DNA of 64,000 bases from PALSA-243 sp963743705 (GTDB lineage Bacteria; Acidobacteriota; Terriglobia; Bryobacterales; Bryobacteraceae). The notes under the pieces are model-generated. The model ran no database searches. It saw only the letters and a list, made by a program, of their open reading frames with translations, and was not told where the DNA came from. The stretch is taken from NCBI GenBank assembly GCA_963743705.1, contig CAVUQS010000002.1, positions 124,001 through 188,000 on the forward strand. The letters are read 5' to 3'. Position 1 is the stretch's first letter; each line of letters begins with the position of its first letter. Both the position numbers and the translations under genes were made by a program. Of this stretch, positions 17,523 through 27,585 are shown in pieces.

Positions 17523-18419
17523 CTAACTGGCGTGCGCCATCTGACCGAGCTCGCGCATGATTTCGTCATCCACCTTCAAAGCAGCGGCCGCGACGTTTTC
17601 TTCGAGGTGCTCAACGCTGGACGTCCCGGGGATCGGCAATATGACGGGAGACCGGTGCAGCAACCATGCGAGGGCGACTTGCGATGGTGAGGCCTTCAAT
17701 TGTGCAGCTACGCGCGCGATCGCGCTTTCGGCGCCGGATAGCCGGCCGGCGGCCAACGGAAACCAGGGAATGAACCCGATCTTTTCGCGCTCGCAGTATT
17801 CGAGAACGTCCTCCGAGCCACGGTCGGCGAGGCTGTAGCGGTTCTGCACGCTCACCACCTCCACGATCTTGCGCGCTTGCTGAATCTGGGGGACGTTGAC
17901 CTCCGACAAACCAATGTGTCGGATCTTACCTTGCGCCTGCAGATCTTTCATGACGCCAAGTTGATCGTCAGCCGGAACTTTTGGATCGATACGATGCAAT
18001 TGATAGAGATCGATGCGATCGACGCGCAATCGGCGTAAGCTTCCCTCGCAGGCGGACCTCAGATGTTCCGGCCTTCCGTTTTCGACCCATTGATTGGGGC
18101 CGGGCCGATCAAACCCAGCCTTGGTGGCAATGACTAACCCCGCCCGATAGGGATGCAACGCCTCGGCGATAATCTCCTCACTCACGTGCGGGCCGTAGGA
18201 ATCTGCGGTGTCGATGAAATTGACGCCCAGTTCGACTGCACGGCGCAACACCCGCACGGCTTGCGGGCGATCCGCGGGCTCGCCCCAAACTCCCTTGCCG
18301 GTGATGCGCATGGCGCCGAAGCCGAGCCGGCCAATAGGTAGATCATTTCCGAGCAGGAACTCGCCGCCTGGGTGAACTTGGCTATGCTCGTGATGCGTGG
18401 CCGATGTTTTGTTCTGCAT
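17523..18419 (-). CDS. Aldo/keto reductase
   Basis: A 298-residue NADPH-dependent aldo-keto reductase with a TIM-barrel fold. The catalytic tetrad is recognisable in FIDTADSYGP (Asp, Tyr), VIATKAGF (Lys) and LYQLHRID (His). Near the C-terminus SPVILPIPGTSS is the cofactor phosphate region. It resembles the oxidoreductases that reduce aldehydes or sugars in soil bacteria; the substrate is not predictable. Transcribed alone; the frameshifted quinoprotein gene ends 107 bp upstream. Confidence 0.88.
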   Translation of the reverse strand: MQNKTSATHHEHSQVHPGGEFLLGNDLPIGRLGFGAMRITGKGVWGEPADRPQAVRVLRRAVELGVNFIDTADSYGPHVSEEIIAEALHPYRAGLVIATKAGFDRPGPNQWVENGRPEHLRSACEGSLRRLRVDRIDLYQLHRIDPKVPADDQLGVMKDLQAQGKIRHIGLSEVNVPQIQQARKIVEVVSVQNRYSLADRGSEDVLEYCEREKIGFIPWFPLAAGRLSGAESAIARVAAQLKASPSQVALAWLLHRSPVILPIPGTSSVEHLEENVAAAALKVDDEIMRELGQMAHAS

Positions 18420-18526
18420 GGTTTTCGCCGGATGACGATCCTATTGTCTCCGAACCAATGCAATCCGTCGACACGCCTTCGAGGTATTCCTCACCATTTG
18501 CCGCGAGCGATTCCTGCGACGCCGCG

Positions 18527-20403
18527 CTAAAACGCTGGAGCGAAGGCAAGCAACACGTTGCCGGGCACTCCGTTTTGGAAGCCCACGTATCCGGAGCTGA
18601 CGAAGACCATGCCATTGGCGATCGTGGGGCCGCCCGCGCCGATCGAGCCGCCTTTGGCCGCAACGCCGTTCACTGTCTGGAATTCCTGCGCGGTGTTGAA
18701 CTCCCAAATGGGGCTGCCATCGGTGGAGGAGACGGCGCGAAGGATGCCGTCCATCCCCGCCGCGAAAAGGACGCCGGGAATCAAACTGACCGCCGCGACC
18801 ACGCCCTTATGCGTGCCCATCGCCTCGGGAGTTTGCAACGGCCGGAACCACTTCTCGACGCCGGTAGCCAAATCCATGGCAACCAGTCCGTTGCCAAGAT
18901 GCAAGCCGAAGTAAATTGTCTTATCGTCGATGGCGCCGCCGAAGACAGTCTCTCCTGCGCCGCCGCCGATACCGCGAGCGATATCCTGCTCCCAGACGAT
19001 GGCGCCTTTCTTATCCGGATCTAGCGCCCGAACCACTGCTTGCTTGGGCGAGGCAATGATGAAGGTGCGGCCATCGGGCATTGTCGCTAAATTGGGCGAC
19101 GCGGCGTAGTCCCAATCGGGGCCGGTTTTGTCGACGCAATTATCGGCAGGGTACGGCGGCTGGTTTCCACGACCACGGCCGCCCTGGTTCGGCGGCGGCG
19201 TACGTCCTGGAACGCTCTGCACACAGCCGCCATGCCAGACATCGTTCTTATTCGCTTGCTGCCACCAGAGGATCTTGCCGGTGTCCATATCCATCGCCAT
19301 GAGGGAATCGGACGTGACGGCGGGCTCGGTGAAACTGTTGCCCGTGCCGAAATACAAAGCGCGGCGTTTGGCGTCGATGATCGGAGTGTTCCATACGCCG
19401 GAGCCGGAAGGCCCCATATAGTCGACACCCACCGAGTTCCTCTTTATTACTTTCGGCTCCTGCGGAATGGTGTAACTCTTCCAGATTTGCTTGCCCGTTT
19501 CGGAATCGAACGCTGTCATGGCGCCGCGGAACGTGCAACAGATGTGCTGTGGGCTGCGCGATTCGTCTTCCTCCAGCGAAGCGAGAGGCACATACAAGCG
19601 GCCCTCATACAGTCTCGGATTGCCGACCACGCGAGCCAACGGATGATTATCGGCGGCCGCTCGCCAGATCAATTCCCCGGTGGTGGCGTCGAGCGCGTAG
19701 GCGAATCCACGGATATCGCCGAAGAACGCGACCATTCTCGTGGAACCGGGCTTCAGCGGCCCGATGGTGACTCCGCTGCGCACCACTGCCGGCGATTTGT
19801 ACGACCATTGGATGCAGCCGCTCTGCGGCGTCGAGGGCGTAAACATAACCCGCGTTACTGCTGACGAAAACTCTGCCGTCGACAATGGTCTGCCCGTAAA
19901 GAGCCGTCGCGCTGGGGAATCCGAAGGCCCACTTCAGTTTCAATCTCGATACCTTGCCGGCACTCAGACCCGCGTCTTTTGCGCCCAGAAAACGCGTATT
20001 GAATAAATCGCTCCATCCGTTCCAACTCGGTGCGCTCAAATCCCGTACCGGCGGACGGCTGGCGCAGCGATTAGGCATGTTCTTGGCATCTCCGACGTCG
20101 GCGTTGTCGAGTTTCCGGCCACCCATGAACTCGGCAAGCAGACGCTTTTCGTCATCGGTGAGACTGGCGGCATTGGTCTTCATGGAACCGGTGGTAATGG
20201 CTTCATAGATCCGCTCAGGAGCCATGGTCCTGATGGTCGCCTCGGTTGGGGCATGTTCGACCGGAACCAATCCATGACATTGCGTGCAGTGGGCCGCGAA
20301 CACATTGATGCCCGTGCTTTCGGAAAGCCTCTGCGCGGAAGCCAGACGTGGCCGACGCCGCTATGACCGTGGCGACGCTGAGAACGCGAAAACGGAGCCT
20401 CAT
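18527..20403 (-). pseudogene. Cytochrome c-quinoprotein dehydrogenase (polyvinyl-alcohol-dehydrogenase type), frameshifted twice
   Basis: The complete gene can be read only by changing frame twice. The ATG at 20403 gives a signal peptide (MRLRFRVLSVATVIAASATS). Near 20330 the frame shifts into a cytochrome c domain with one heme site (CTQCHG), and near 19832 again into the main PQQ beta-propeller (FAYALDATTGELIWRA, ALYFGTGNSF, GSPIWEFNTA). This order of cytochrome then propeller is that of polyvinyl-alcohol-dehydrogenase-type quinohemoproteins, which oxidise alcohols in the periplasm. All pieces are intact apart from two single-base shifts, so the gene is either freshly broken or miscalled. 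Its promoter carries the shared palindromic operator. Confidence 0.75.
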
Positions 20404-20428
20404 TTACCATCCTCCTGCGCGATAATTG

Positions 20429-20495
20429 ATGCACACTATGCAACAATCATTGCGCATATCCAAAGAGTAATATCAGGTTGGACCAGATATGTCAA
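20429..20495 (-). promoter_or_regulatory. Promoter and shared operator of the quinoprotein gene
   Basis: Read on the minus strand: TTGACA (20490-20495), 17-bp spacer ending TGA, -10 TATTAC (20467-20472), 23 bp, then core palindrome TTGCATAGTGTGCAT (20429-20443). A half-site GCGCAA lies 6 bp upstream of the core. The element covers the transcript start, as expected for repression. Confidence 0.75.
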
Positions 20496-20509
20496 TTGCA
20501 TAGGCGCAC

Positions 20510-22582
20510 TTACGGTTTGTTTCGCCACGCGCTAAGTTGTGCGGTCAGCCACGCGGCATCCCGGTCGCGATGGCATGCCAGACAGGCATTCGGACTATCG
20601 GTTTCGCCGAAGCGCGCGGTCATCTGCGCGTCAGGGATTTCGTCGATCTGGTGAGAACGCGCGCGAAAGAGCAGAGCATCCATGCTGCGCGGCATGTGGC
20701 ATGTAACGCAACGGCTGGCTTCTGTTCCCGCCGCGTGGCGCGTGTGCCGCTCTGGATGAACGCTCAAGGAAGCGTGGCATTGCAGGCACATCTTGTCCGA
20801 ATCCTCGGGAAATTTGAGCGACTTCGGATTCGCCGCCGCGCCTTCGGCGTGCGGGTTGTGGCACGAGACGCAGGTAGCGCCGCCTTCCCGGAAACAACGG
20901 GATCGCATGAATGCTTCACCGATGAACGTGGTGGCGCGAAAGCGTCCGTCCGCAAAGAATGCCTTTCGGGTGAAATCCGATAGCAGGTGCATGCTGTATG
21001 GGCGATAGAAAGGACCCGCGCTTGCGGCGAAATTTACGGCGCCACTGCCCTCTGGCTCGTGAATGGCGGACTGCATGTGACATTGCGCGCAGATAGCAAC
21101 GGATTCTTCCGGCGCAATCCTCTGAAAATCGACGGTGAGGCCGCCAGCCCGCGGATTGGTCTTGCGGCCGCTTTGCATGGATTCTGCGTGAGCGAGAGAG
21201 GGGCCATGGCACATTTCGCAATCGACGCCTCCCTCAAGAAACGAAGCAGTGGCAGGCTCGGCCGCTGCGCCTGGATAGCGCAGTTGGCTGGTATGGCACG
21301 GAGCGCAATCACGCTGGTAGAGCGCCCCATCCGGCGTCCCCTGAAAATGCCCGAGATCGGAGCGCGCGGAAGCGCCATCGACGATCTTCCAGTAGTTCAC
21401 CCAAGCACCTTCGATGAGGCTGTATTGAATCGGCAAGACCACTATGTCACCGTTCGCGAGCTTCGTGGCGTAAGCCTGTTGCCATTTCGATCCGATTAGA
21501 AAGTCGATGCGATAACGCGTCCAGGCGCCAGTGGCCTCGACGCGCAACTCTATGAAGCGCTGATCCCCCTGTCGAGTGGCTCGTGCGCTGCCCGAAAGGA
21601 CCTCCCTCCCGGAGAAGTCGCCGATCACATCCTCCGCGCGGTACGGACGGAACATCTTCGCCATGCCGGACTGCCGCCAGTTGTCATACTCACTTGCGTG
21701 GCACGGCCGGCATGCAACGGAACCGGCGTAACGTTTATCGGCAGCCTTTTCAGGCGGCAGCGGAACCGGCGCCGGAGGCTGCCATTTATGCGAAGTCGCA
21801 AATTCGTCGAATGAGACGCCCGCCCGGGGTTGACGGTCATAAATGCGGCGGAGCGATCTGCCAGCGGCTTCGGCTAGCGGTCGCGAGGATCCTTTCATAA
21901 CTTCTGCAAAGCAAGCCGCGGCGCCATCATCGTCGCCTCCGGTGGCGCGGACCATACCGAGCGCATAAATCGCTTCATAGTCGGACGCGTTCAAGCGCAG
22001 CGCATCCAACAGCGACCTTTCCGCCTCGCGGCTTTTGCCCAGGGCGGCGGCGGCCTGGCCGAGCACGAAATATGCCGTCTCGCGCAAGTCAGCACGCACA
22101 CGCGGCCACGCAGCCGTTGAAATGGACGCGGGCGCAGCTGCGCGATCGAGATAGCTTAAGGCGTCACGCGCGCTGGCCTCGGCCCACTGATACTGCCCTT
22201 GCTTTACGGCGAGATTCGCCGCCATCGAAAGCAGGAAGGGATTCTCGGGCAACAGGCGCAATGAGCGTTTCGCCCATTCGAGCCCCGACGCTTCATCCCC
22301 CAAAGCGACGCAAGCTCGTGCGGCAATCTCATAGGCTTCCTTGAGCAGCGCCGAACGCGGGTACCGTTCGATGAAGGTCAAGGATTGCTGCTTTTGCTTG
22401 GCCGGGTCGTGCGTCTGCCAGAGTTCGCGGAACGCGCTTCTCTCTCGGGCGTCCGGAATCTCATCAAAAAGAGAGATGGACCGCGCCTCGCGATTCGGGC
22501 TATTTGCCACGTCTATCTGCTGCGCCGCCGTGAACGGCGTACCTAGAAGCAGCAAAAGCAGCGCGGGTTTGCCGTTCAACAT
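20510..22582 (-). CDS. Octaheme cytochrome c with N-terminal TPR-like domain
   Basis: A 690-residue exported protein with a signal peptide (MLNGKPALLLLLLGTPFTAA). Residues 45-250 are helical TPR-like repeats. From 290 on there are eight CxxCH heme sites, starting at 291, 426, 455, 498, 571, 599, 625 and 667. Proteins with this layout are multiheme electron carriers or enzymes of the cytochrome c554/nitrite-reductase superfamily. The gene begins 59 bp after the end of a TonB-receptor gene and almost certainly shares its transcript. It may accept electrons from the periplasmic quinoproteins encoded nearby; this role is inferred from context. Confidence 0.85.
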   Translation of the reverse strand: MLNGKPALLLLLLGTPFTAAQQIDVANSPNREARSISLFDEIPDARERSAFRELWQTHDPAKQKQQSLTFIERYPRSALLKEAYEIAARACVALGDEASGLEWAKRSLRLLPENPFLLSMAANLAVKQGQYQWAEASARDALSYLDRAAAPASISTAAWPRVRADLRETAYFVLGQAAAALGKSREAERSLLDALRLNASDYEAIYALGMVRATGGDDDGAAACFAEVMKGSSRPLAEAAGRSLRRIYDRQPRAGVSFDEFATSHKWQPPAPVPLPPEKAADKRYAGSVACRPCHASEYDNWRQSGMAKMFRPYRAEDVIGDFSGREVLSGSARATRQGDQRFIELRVEATGAWTRYRIDFLIGSKWQQAYATKLANGDIVVLPIQYSLIEGAWVNYWKIVDGASARSDLGHFQGTPDGALYQRDCAPCHTSQLRYPGAAAEPATASFLEGGVDCEMCHGPSLAHAESMQSGRKTNPRAGGLTVDFQRIAPEESVAICAQCHMQSAIHEPEGSGAVNFAASAGPFYRPYSMHLLSDFTRKAFFADGRFRATTFIGEAFMRSRCFREGGATCVSCHNPHAEGAAANPKSLKFPEDSDKMCLQCHASLSVHPERHTRHAAGTEASRCVTCHMPRSMDALLFRARSHQIDEIPDAQMTARFGETDSPNACLACHRDRDAAWLTAQLSAWRNKP

Positions 22583-22641
22583 CGCAATCCAAAGGGGCGA
22601 CGCGGGTCGCCCGCTAAACGGATGGGTCCGTCAAAACTTCG

Positions 22642-25600
22642 CTAAAAGCTCAGCCGCAGACCGAGCCGGAAATACCGCTCGTCGAAGTCATGGCCGTTGG
22701 TGTTGACCGTGGTGATGACGCCAAATCCATTGAGGTTTGCCACCTGACCGGTGGGCGTTAATTGCAGATTGCCCACGTTGGTGGCAGGATTCGCGAAGTG
22801 CGGCGAATTCGTCATGTTGAATCCCTCGGCCCGGAATTCCAAGCCGAAGCGCTCGGTCAGGCGGAAATGACGGAACAAGCTCTGGTCCCACTCGAACACG
22901 AAAGGCCCGCGCAGATTGTTGACGCCGGATGTTCCGAAGCAAACGCAAGTGGGCTGCGCGAATGCCAATGGATTGAAGTATGGAGCGGTGCCTCCCAGAA
23001 CCTGCACTTCAGGCTGAACCTGATTCGCCCGCTGCGAGCTGCCTGGCGCATTCAGGGATGCGTTGCTGCCGGTGACGCTGAACACGGAACCGGAGAACGC
23101 GTTCACCAGGGAGCTGAGTTGCCAGCCCCCAGCAATCGCGGAAAGAATGCCTCCATTGCTCAGATAGGGCTTGCCTTTGCCGAAAGGCAATTGATAGGAG
23201 GTCGCGAAGACGAAATGATTCGGAACGTCGATAGCGTTTAGCCCCCTGTTCAGGTTGAAGTATTGGGGAATCGGGATACTTCCGGCAAAGCGCGAAAGCG
23301 ACTTGGAAAACGAGTAGTTAGCGCTGATGGTGAGGCCGCCGCTGAACCGGCGCGTCAACGTAGCCTGCAGGGCGTCGTAGAAGGTGTGGTTCATCGGAAG
23401 CAGTACGCTCATTGAGGCCGTTACGCCGATACTTTGATTGAACGGCTGGCTTGCCGCGCCACCGCCGGGTTGTCCGTAGTTGATGTTCTGGGGTTGCACC
23501 TGATGAACGGCCCGAGTGCCCACATAGCCTGTCTGCAAGGTAAAGTTCTTAGGCAGTGACTTCTGCACGGTAAAGTTCCACGACATGATATAGCCGCGCA
23601 CGTAGTTTTGCGGCACTGTATATGTCCCGGTACCGGGATACAGCGGGATTGTGCCGCTGGACAGGTTTATGCTTGGGAAAGGATTGTAGCCGGTCGCGAA
23701 CGTAGTCGGAGAGGGCGAGTAGGTGTTGGCGCCGGGAAATCCAACAGTAACTTCCTCAGGATAGGCATAGGTGCCGGTATTTGTGATCATGCTATCTTGC
23801 TGATAGTTCAACGAAAAACCGGTCCTGATCACCAGGGTTTCTGTGGGACGATAGGCCAAACCGATACGCGGCGCAAACAGCACCGGGCTGACATGAATGC
23901 CGCAATCTTCCGGGTTTCCTCCCACCCCGCACAATTCAATTTTGTTCGTGGTGAAATTGAACATTTCGATACCCCGATCCGCTCGCGTTGGAACCGGGAA
24001 GTGCTCCCAGCGCACGCCGACGGACGCCGTGAGTTTTCGGCTAATCTGCCATTGATCTCGAACGTACAACGCTTGCTGCCAGGTACGGAGAGTCGCAGGG
24101 CGCAATGGGTCGGCGCCGCTATTGAGAGGCGGCGTATCCTCGGAGATCGCGCTGTTCTGCGGCAAGCCCAGGAGAAAATCCGCGAACGAGTTGTACATGT
24201 TCGGCGCGGCCCCCCCATTTAATGCCGTAATACCACCGCTGAAAGTCATCGACGTAATTCCGGTCTCAGAGTGGTTGATGTTCATCCTGTGTAAATCGCC
24301 GCCGAAACGAATATTGTGAGCGCCTTTGATCCACTGAAAATTCAATACGCCTTCGTATTGGGGATCTAAATAGTCGAACAGAGAGGAGAGATACGTTGTA
24401 TTTCCGTAGGACGAAAAACCGGTGAGGACGATATTCGGCAACGCGGTATCGCGCTGGCCGGGGGGGTTGCAGGAATTTGGGATTCCGAGTTTCTCCCCCC
24501 AACACGTATTGGGCCCGATTGGAACTTGCGTCGTATGCTGCCGCGTCAGACCAACAACCCCGTCCATGGTTAGCTGCGGCGAAAGCGAGTAAGTCGCTCC
24601 AAGGGAAACGGTGAATATATTGCCTGTGCCAAGACCGCCGAGGCTGAGCGGATTTAGATCTCCCGGATAGTATCCACTGGCGGTTTCGTGGGAGGGCGTG
24701 TAGCCGAGGCGGCTGTAGACGGCAAGCTTGTTGTTGACGTTCCAGTTTATCTTGCCATCTATCTTTTGGTAGGCCGTGTTATATTCGGGCTCCGAAAAAT
24801 AATTATTCGCGCTGGCGCTGGTTTGCGGAAGGGGTAGATACGAAAGCATGCTCTGCGCAACGGGGCTCAGCCGGTTTGACGGGATCACATTCCCGGGAAA
24901 GACGGTTCTGCCAGTGCCGTTCGAAGCGCCGCTCAAAGGGTCGTAGATACTCGTACCGGACTGAGAGAAGTCCCCGGTGCGGACCAGAGAGTTCGGAAGC
25001 GTCAGGAAATTACCTGTGGATCCATTTTGTAAAGCGTATGGGCTGGCCGCATTCGAATTCTCCCTTGTATCTTCCCAACTAACGAAATAAAACAGCTTGT
25101 TCTTCTTGATGGGGCCGCCGACAGTCCCCCCGAATACGTTCTTGTCGTCCTTGAGCTTGCCTTGATTGGCCGGCAGGAAAAAGCCGCGCGCTCGCAGATC
25201 GGCATTGGTGACGTATTCAAAGGCGGAGCCGTGGATACTATTGGTCCCGCTTTTGACCATTACGTTAACGGAGGCGCCGCCAGCCAGGCCCTGCTCCGCG
25301 TCGAAGCTGCTAGTCACCATATTCACCGCGTCAATCGCCTCGATGGCGGGCGTATAGGCCTGAAGCTGCTGAATCCACTGGTTGGTGGCGCTGACGCCGT
25401 CGATCCGGACCACCACATCCGTGTTGGGAGTCCCGTTGACATTGAAGGCCATGGACCGCGTTGGGTTGTTGATACCGCCGGTCTGGTAGTAACTAGGTTG
25501 TGTAACTCCCGGCGTCAACACCATCAGACTCTGGTAACTTCGATTCGAGACGGGGATTGCCTCCAGCGCGGCCGAAGTCGTTTCCGTGTGGACATCGGCG

Positions 25601-25995
25601 CGGTCGGTCTGAAGTGCGGCGGCTTGCGCTGTTACTTCGACGGTTTGGCTTGCAGCACCAATGTTCAACGTGGCATTTACGCGAGTGGCGGTATTGTTTT
25701 GTACGACGATGTCGCGCGCGGTGAATGCCTGGAAGCCTTCTTTGGAAATCGAGATTTGATAGGTTCCCGCGGGCGCATCGTTGTAAAAGTAGGCGCCAGA
25801 CGCATTGGTCACGATTTCGCGGGACAGATTTGTCTCGGTTTGGGTCAATTTGACGACTGCGCCTGGTATCGAGGCGGCGCTCGAATCGGTTACATTTCCA
25901 ACGATCGAGCCGTAGAGAACCTGCGCATTCGCCTGACGAGTGAGCGAAGCGAGTAAAAATAGCACTGCCAGAAGCGCAACTCGGCGCCAGTTCAT
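22642..25995 (-). CDS. TonB-dependent receptor, Oar-like with carboxypeptidase-regulatory domain
   Basis: A 1117-residue outer-membrane receptor. Signal peptide 1-24, then a Cna-B / carboxypeptidase-regulatory-like domain (27-110, GSIVGNVTDSSAASIPGAVV, GTYQISISKEGFQAFTARDI), then a plug domain (about 120-260) and a long beta-barrel ending in the terminal phenylalanine (RLGLRLSF) used for barrel insertion. Such receptors bring oligosaccharides or other large solutes across the outer membrane with TonB energy. It is a close paralogue of the receptor at 30.2-33.5 kb, with many identical blocks. It leads a two-gene operon with the octaheme cytochrome under a promoter at 26.3 kb. Confidence 0.9.
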   Translation of the reverse strand: MNWRRVALLAVLFLLASLTRQANAQVLYGSIVGNVTDSSAASIPGAVVKLTQTETNLSREIVTNASGAYFYNDAPAGTYQISISKEGFQAFTARDIVVQNNTATRVNATLNIGAASQTVEVTAQAAALQTDRADVHTETTSAALEAIPVSNRSYQSLMVLTPGVTQPSYYQTGGINNPTRSMAFNVNGTPNTDVVVRIDGVSATNQWIQQLQAYTPAIEAIDAVNMVTSSFDAEQGLAGGASVNVMVKSGTNSIHGSAFEYVTNADLRARGFFLPANQGKLKDDKNVFGGTVGGPIKKNKLFYFVSWEDTRENSNAASPYALQNGSTGNFLTLPNSLVRTGDFSQSGTSIYDPLSGASNGTGRTVFPGNVIPSNRLSPVAQSMLSYLPLPQTSASANNYFSEPEYNTAYQKIDGKINWNVNNKLAVYSRLGYTPSHETASGYYPGDLNPLSLGGLGTGNIFTVSLGATYSLSPQLTMDGVVGLTRQHTTQVPIGPNTCWGEKLGIPNSCNPPGQRDTALPNIVLTGFSSYGNTTYLSSLFDYLDPQYEGVLNFQWIKGAHNIRFGGDLHRMNINHSETGITSMTFSGGITALNGGAAPNMYNSFADFLLGLPQNSAISEDTPPLNSGADPLRPATLRTWQQALYVRDQWQISRKLTASVGVRWEHFPVPTRADRGIEMFNFTTNKIELCGVGGNPEDCGIHVSPVLFAPRIGLAYRPTETLVIRTGFSLNYQQDSMITNTGTYAYPEEVTVGFPGANTYSPSPTTFATGYNPFPSINLSSGTIPLYPGTGTYTVPQNYVRGYIMSWNFTVQKSLPKNFTLQTGYVGTRAVHQVQPQNINYGQPGGGAASQPFNQSIGVTASMSVLLPMNHTFYDALQATLTRRFSGGLTISANYSFSKSLSRFAGSIPIPQYFNLNRGLNAIDVPNHFVFATSYQLPFGKGKPYLSNGGILSAIAGGWQLSSLVNAFSGSVFSVTGSNASLNAPGSSQRANQVQPEVQVLGGTAPYFNPLAFAQPTCVCFGTSGVNNLRGPFVFEWDQSLFRHFRLTERFGLEFRAEGFNMTNSPHFANPATNVGNLQLTPTGQVANLNGFGVITTVNTNGHDFDERYFRLGLRLSF

Positions 25996-26444
25996 ATTAG
26001 ACTTCCTCTCGTTTGCCTAACCAGATGCCCTCATCCACCGAGGCGCCAACTATGGGAGCCTGAGTGGTCTTGTGTCGATGTGGATCGTTCGCTGGCCGGA
26101 ATGGCTGAAGCGCCGTGTGTGATCGCGGCCACCGGCGGAGGCGCCGTCTTACCTGAGGCGGCGGCGTTCGCCATGCGACAGCGAAATCCACTTGATCCAG
26201 CCTGCGCCGACATTCCAGCGTATCTAAAATAGTTGCATTATACGCAAGTCACATTGCGTTAATAAGGAGGATACTATCAGGCCATTGGCTCAAAGTCAAG
26301 AAAAATATAACTCGGGAGCTTAGCGCAAACGCAACAAATGATGGAGCTAGAAGGTGAGGCAGGAGCGGCGGGTAAGTTCCGCCCCTGAGAGCTTGCGGGC
26401 AGGCGCCGGGACAACGGTAGCCGAACGTTAGTCGTCGAGCTGGG
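25996..26444. other. Intergenic region: long receptor leader plus operator
   Basis: 449 bp without a convincing gene. From about 26265 to 25996 it is the untranslated leader of the receptor transcript (about 265 bases). Two short minus-strand frames here (60-64 codons) lack a ribosome site and look random. The promoter and operator lie at 26233-26299. Positions 26300-26444 show nothing I can name. Confidence 0.6.
26233..26299 (-). promoter_or_regulatory. Promoter and shared operator of the TonB receptor-octaheme cytochrome operon
   Basis: Minus strand: TTGACT (26294-26299), 17-bp spacer ending TGA, -10 TAGTAT (26271-26276), 23 bp, then core TTGCGTATAATGCAA (26233-26247). A half-site CGCAA lies exactly 6 bp upstream of the core. 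Confidence 0.8.
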
Positions 26445-27554
26445 TTACTTTGTCATGAAGTAATCGTAAGTGAGCGCCCAGGTAAACTCCTTACCCGGGT
26501 CGATCGACATTGCAATGTAGGGCTCCACGGCCATCACGGTGCGTATCGACCAGAGCGCCACGTTCGAAAGAGGCCGATCCCCAATAACGTGGTATCCCGC
26601 ACCTATTTTCTTATTCTCAACGCGGATGTCGTAATCTTTCGCCGTGTCGCCGAAGCCGGCAAGCGTGCCCGTGCCGCGGTCTTTGTCGGCCAGCGTTTTG
26701 AGGTACACGAGTTGATTGCCGCGCGTCTCCAGCAGGCCTTGGGTCGGCGGTCGCGGCGATTGGATCTGGTACGGAACGGTGATGGTCAGACCTTCGCTCG
26801 GCCCTTCGCCATCCAAAGTAAAGAAGTTGTGATTGTAAACGGTAGTCTGGATCGGCTTCGCGCCGGTGTTCCTTAGGGTGTGCGCAATCACAAGTTGCGG
26901 CTTGCCGGCCAGCAGACGGATCGTCTTATGGTAGACGTAGCCATAGCCATCGGCCGCATCAGCCAGTTCATGGGTAAAGTCGACGGAGTCTTTGTTCTTC
27001 TTCACCGTCCACTTGCCTGGATCCACAATCTGATACGTGCGCGAGTGGTCGTAACGATCGGGGTTGAGGGGGCCTCTGGCGGCCGGCGGCGTGGGACGCG
27101 GAGGGTCGGGAGCCTCGCCCGCCAGCGGCTTACGCAGTGTGCCGACGCCGATCTTGACGAACGTGCCGCCGGGTTGAGCGTCGGCAAATCCAACAGCGGC
27201 CCCATCCGTATTGAATTCTTCGCCAGGACCGACCATCGCCGTAAAGTCCGCGGAAACGACGCCCTTGTCGTCGTAGTTGAAATCATAGACGGAGTGGTCG
27301 ACCTTATAAAACCAGGGACCATAGAAAGTGTGCCCGCCATATTGCAGGCTGCCGATGATGCCCGACCAATCGAAGCGCGTCGAACGATAGAAGCCGCTTC
27401 TTGCGTCGGGCAAATAGATCTTGGCTTTGATCTGCCCATTCGAGATTTCCGCGCTTGGGGGATCGGCCGCGAGAAGCAGGCCGCAGCTGAGTCCGGCGAA
27501 GAGCACTCCGCTTGAAGCGATCTTGGCAGCCGTTTTCGAAATCGAAGGGTTCAT
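26445..27554 (-). CDS. Secreted protein with mutarotase-like features, function unknown
   Basis: A 369-residue exported protein (signal peptide about 1-29, ending LLLAAD). The mature part is beta-rich with motifs seen in galactose-mutarotase-like folds (NGQIKAKIYLPDARSGFYRS, LVIAHTLRNTGAKPIQT, YNHNFFTLDGEGPSEGLTIT). A proline-rich loop lies near 150-162. It may bind or epimerise a carbohydrate in the periplasm, but I cannot identify catalytic residues with confidence. It is the last gene of the transcript that starts at 33.7 kb with a TonB receptor and a quinoprotein; the decayed mmsA copy lies just upstream. Confidence 0.6.
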   Translation of the reverse strand: MNPSISKTAAKIASSGVLFAGLSCGLLLAADPPSAEISNGQIKAKIYLPDARSGFYRSTRFDWSGIIGSLQYGGHTFYGPWFYKVDHSVYDFNYDDKGVVSADFTAMVGPGEEFNTDGAAVGFADAQPGGTFVKIGVGTLRKPLAGEAPDPPRPTPPAARGPLNPDRYDHSRTYQIVDPGKWTVKKNKDSVDFTHELADAADGYGYVYHKTIRLLAGKPQLVIAHTLRNTGAKPIQTTVYNHNFFTLDGEGPSEGLTITVPYQIQSPRPPTQGLLETRGNQLVYLKTLADKDRGTGTLAGFGDTAKDYDIRVENKKIGAGYHVIGDRPLSNVALWSIRTVMAVEPYIAMSIDPGKEFTWALTYDYFMTK

Positions 27555-27585
27555 GGTTGCTCCAAAGGTGAAGCCGCTCCGACGC

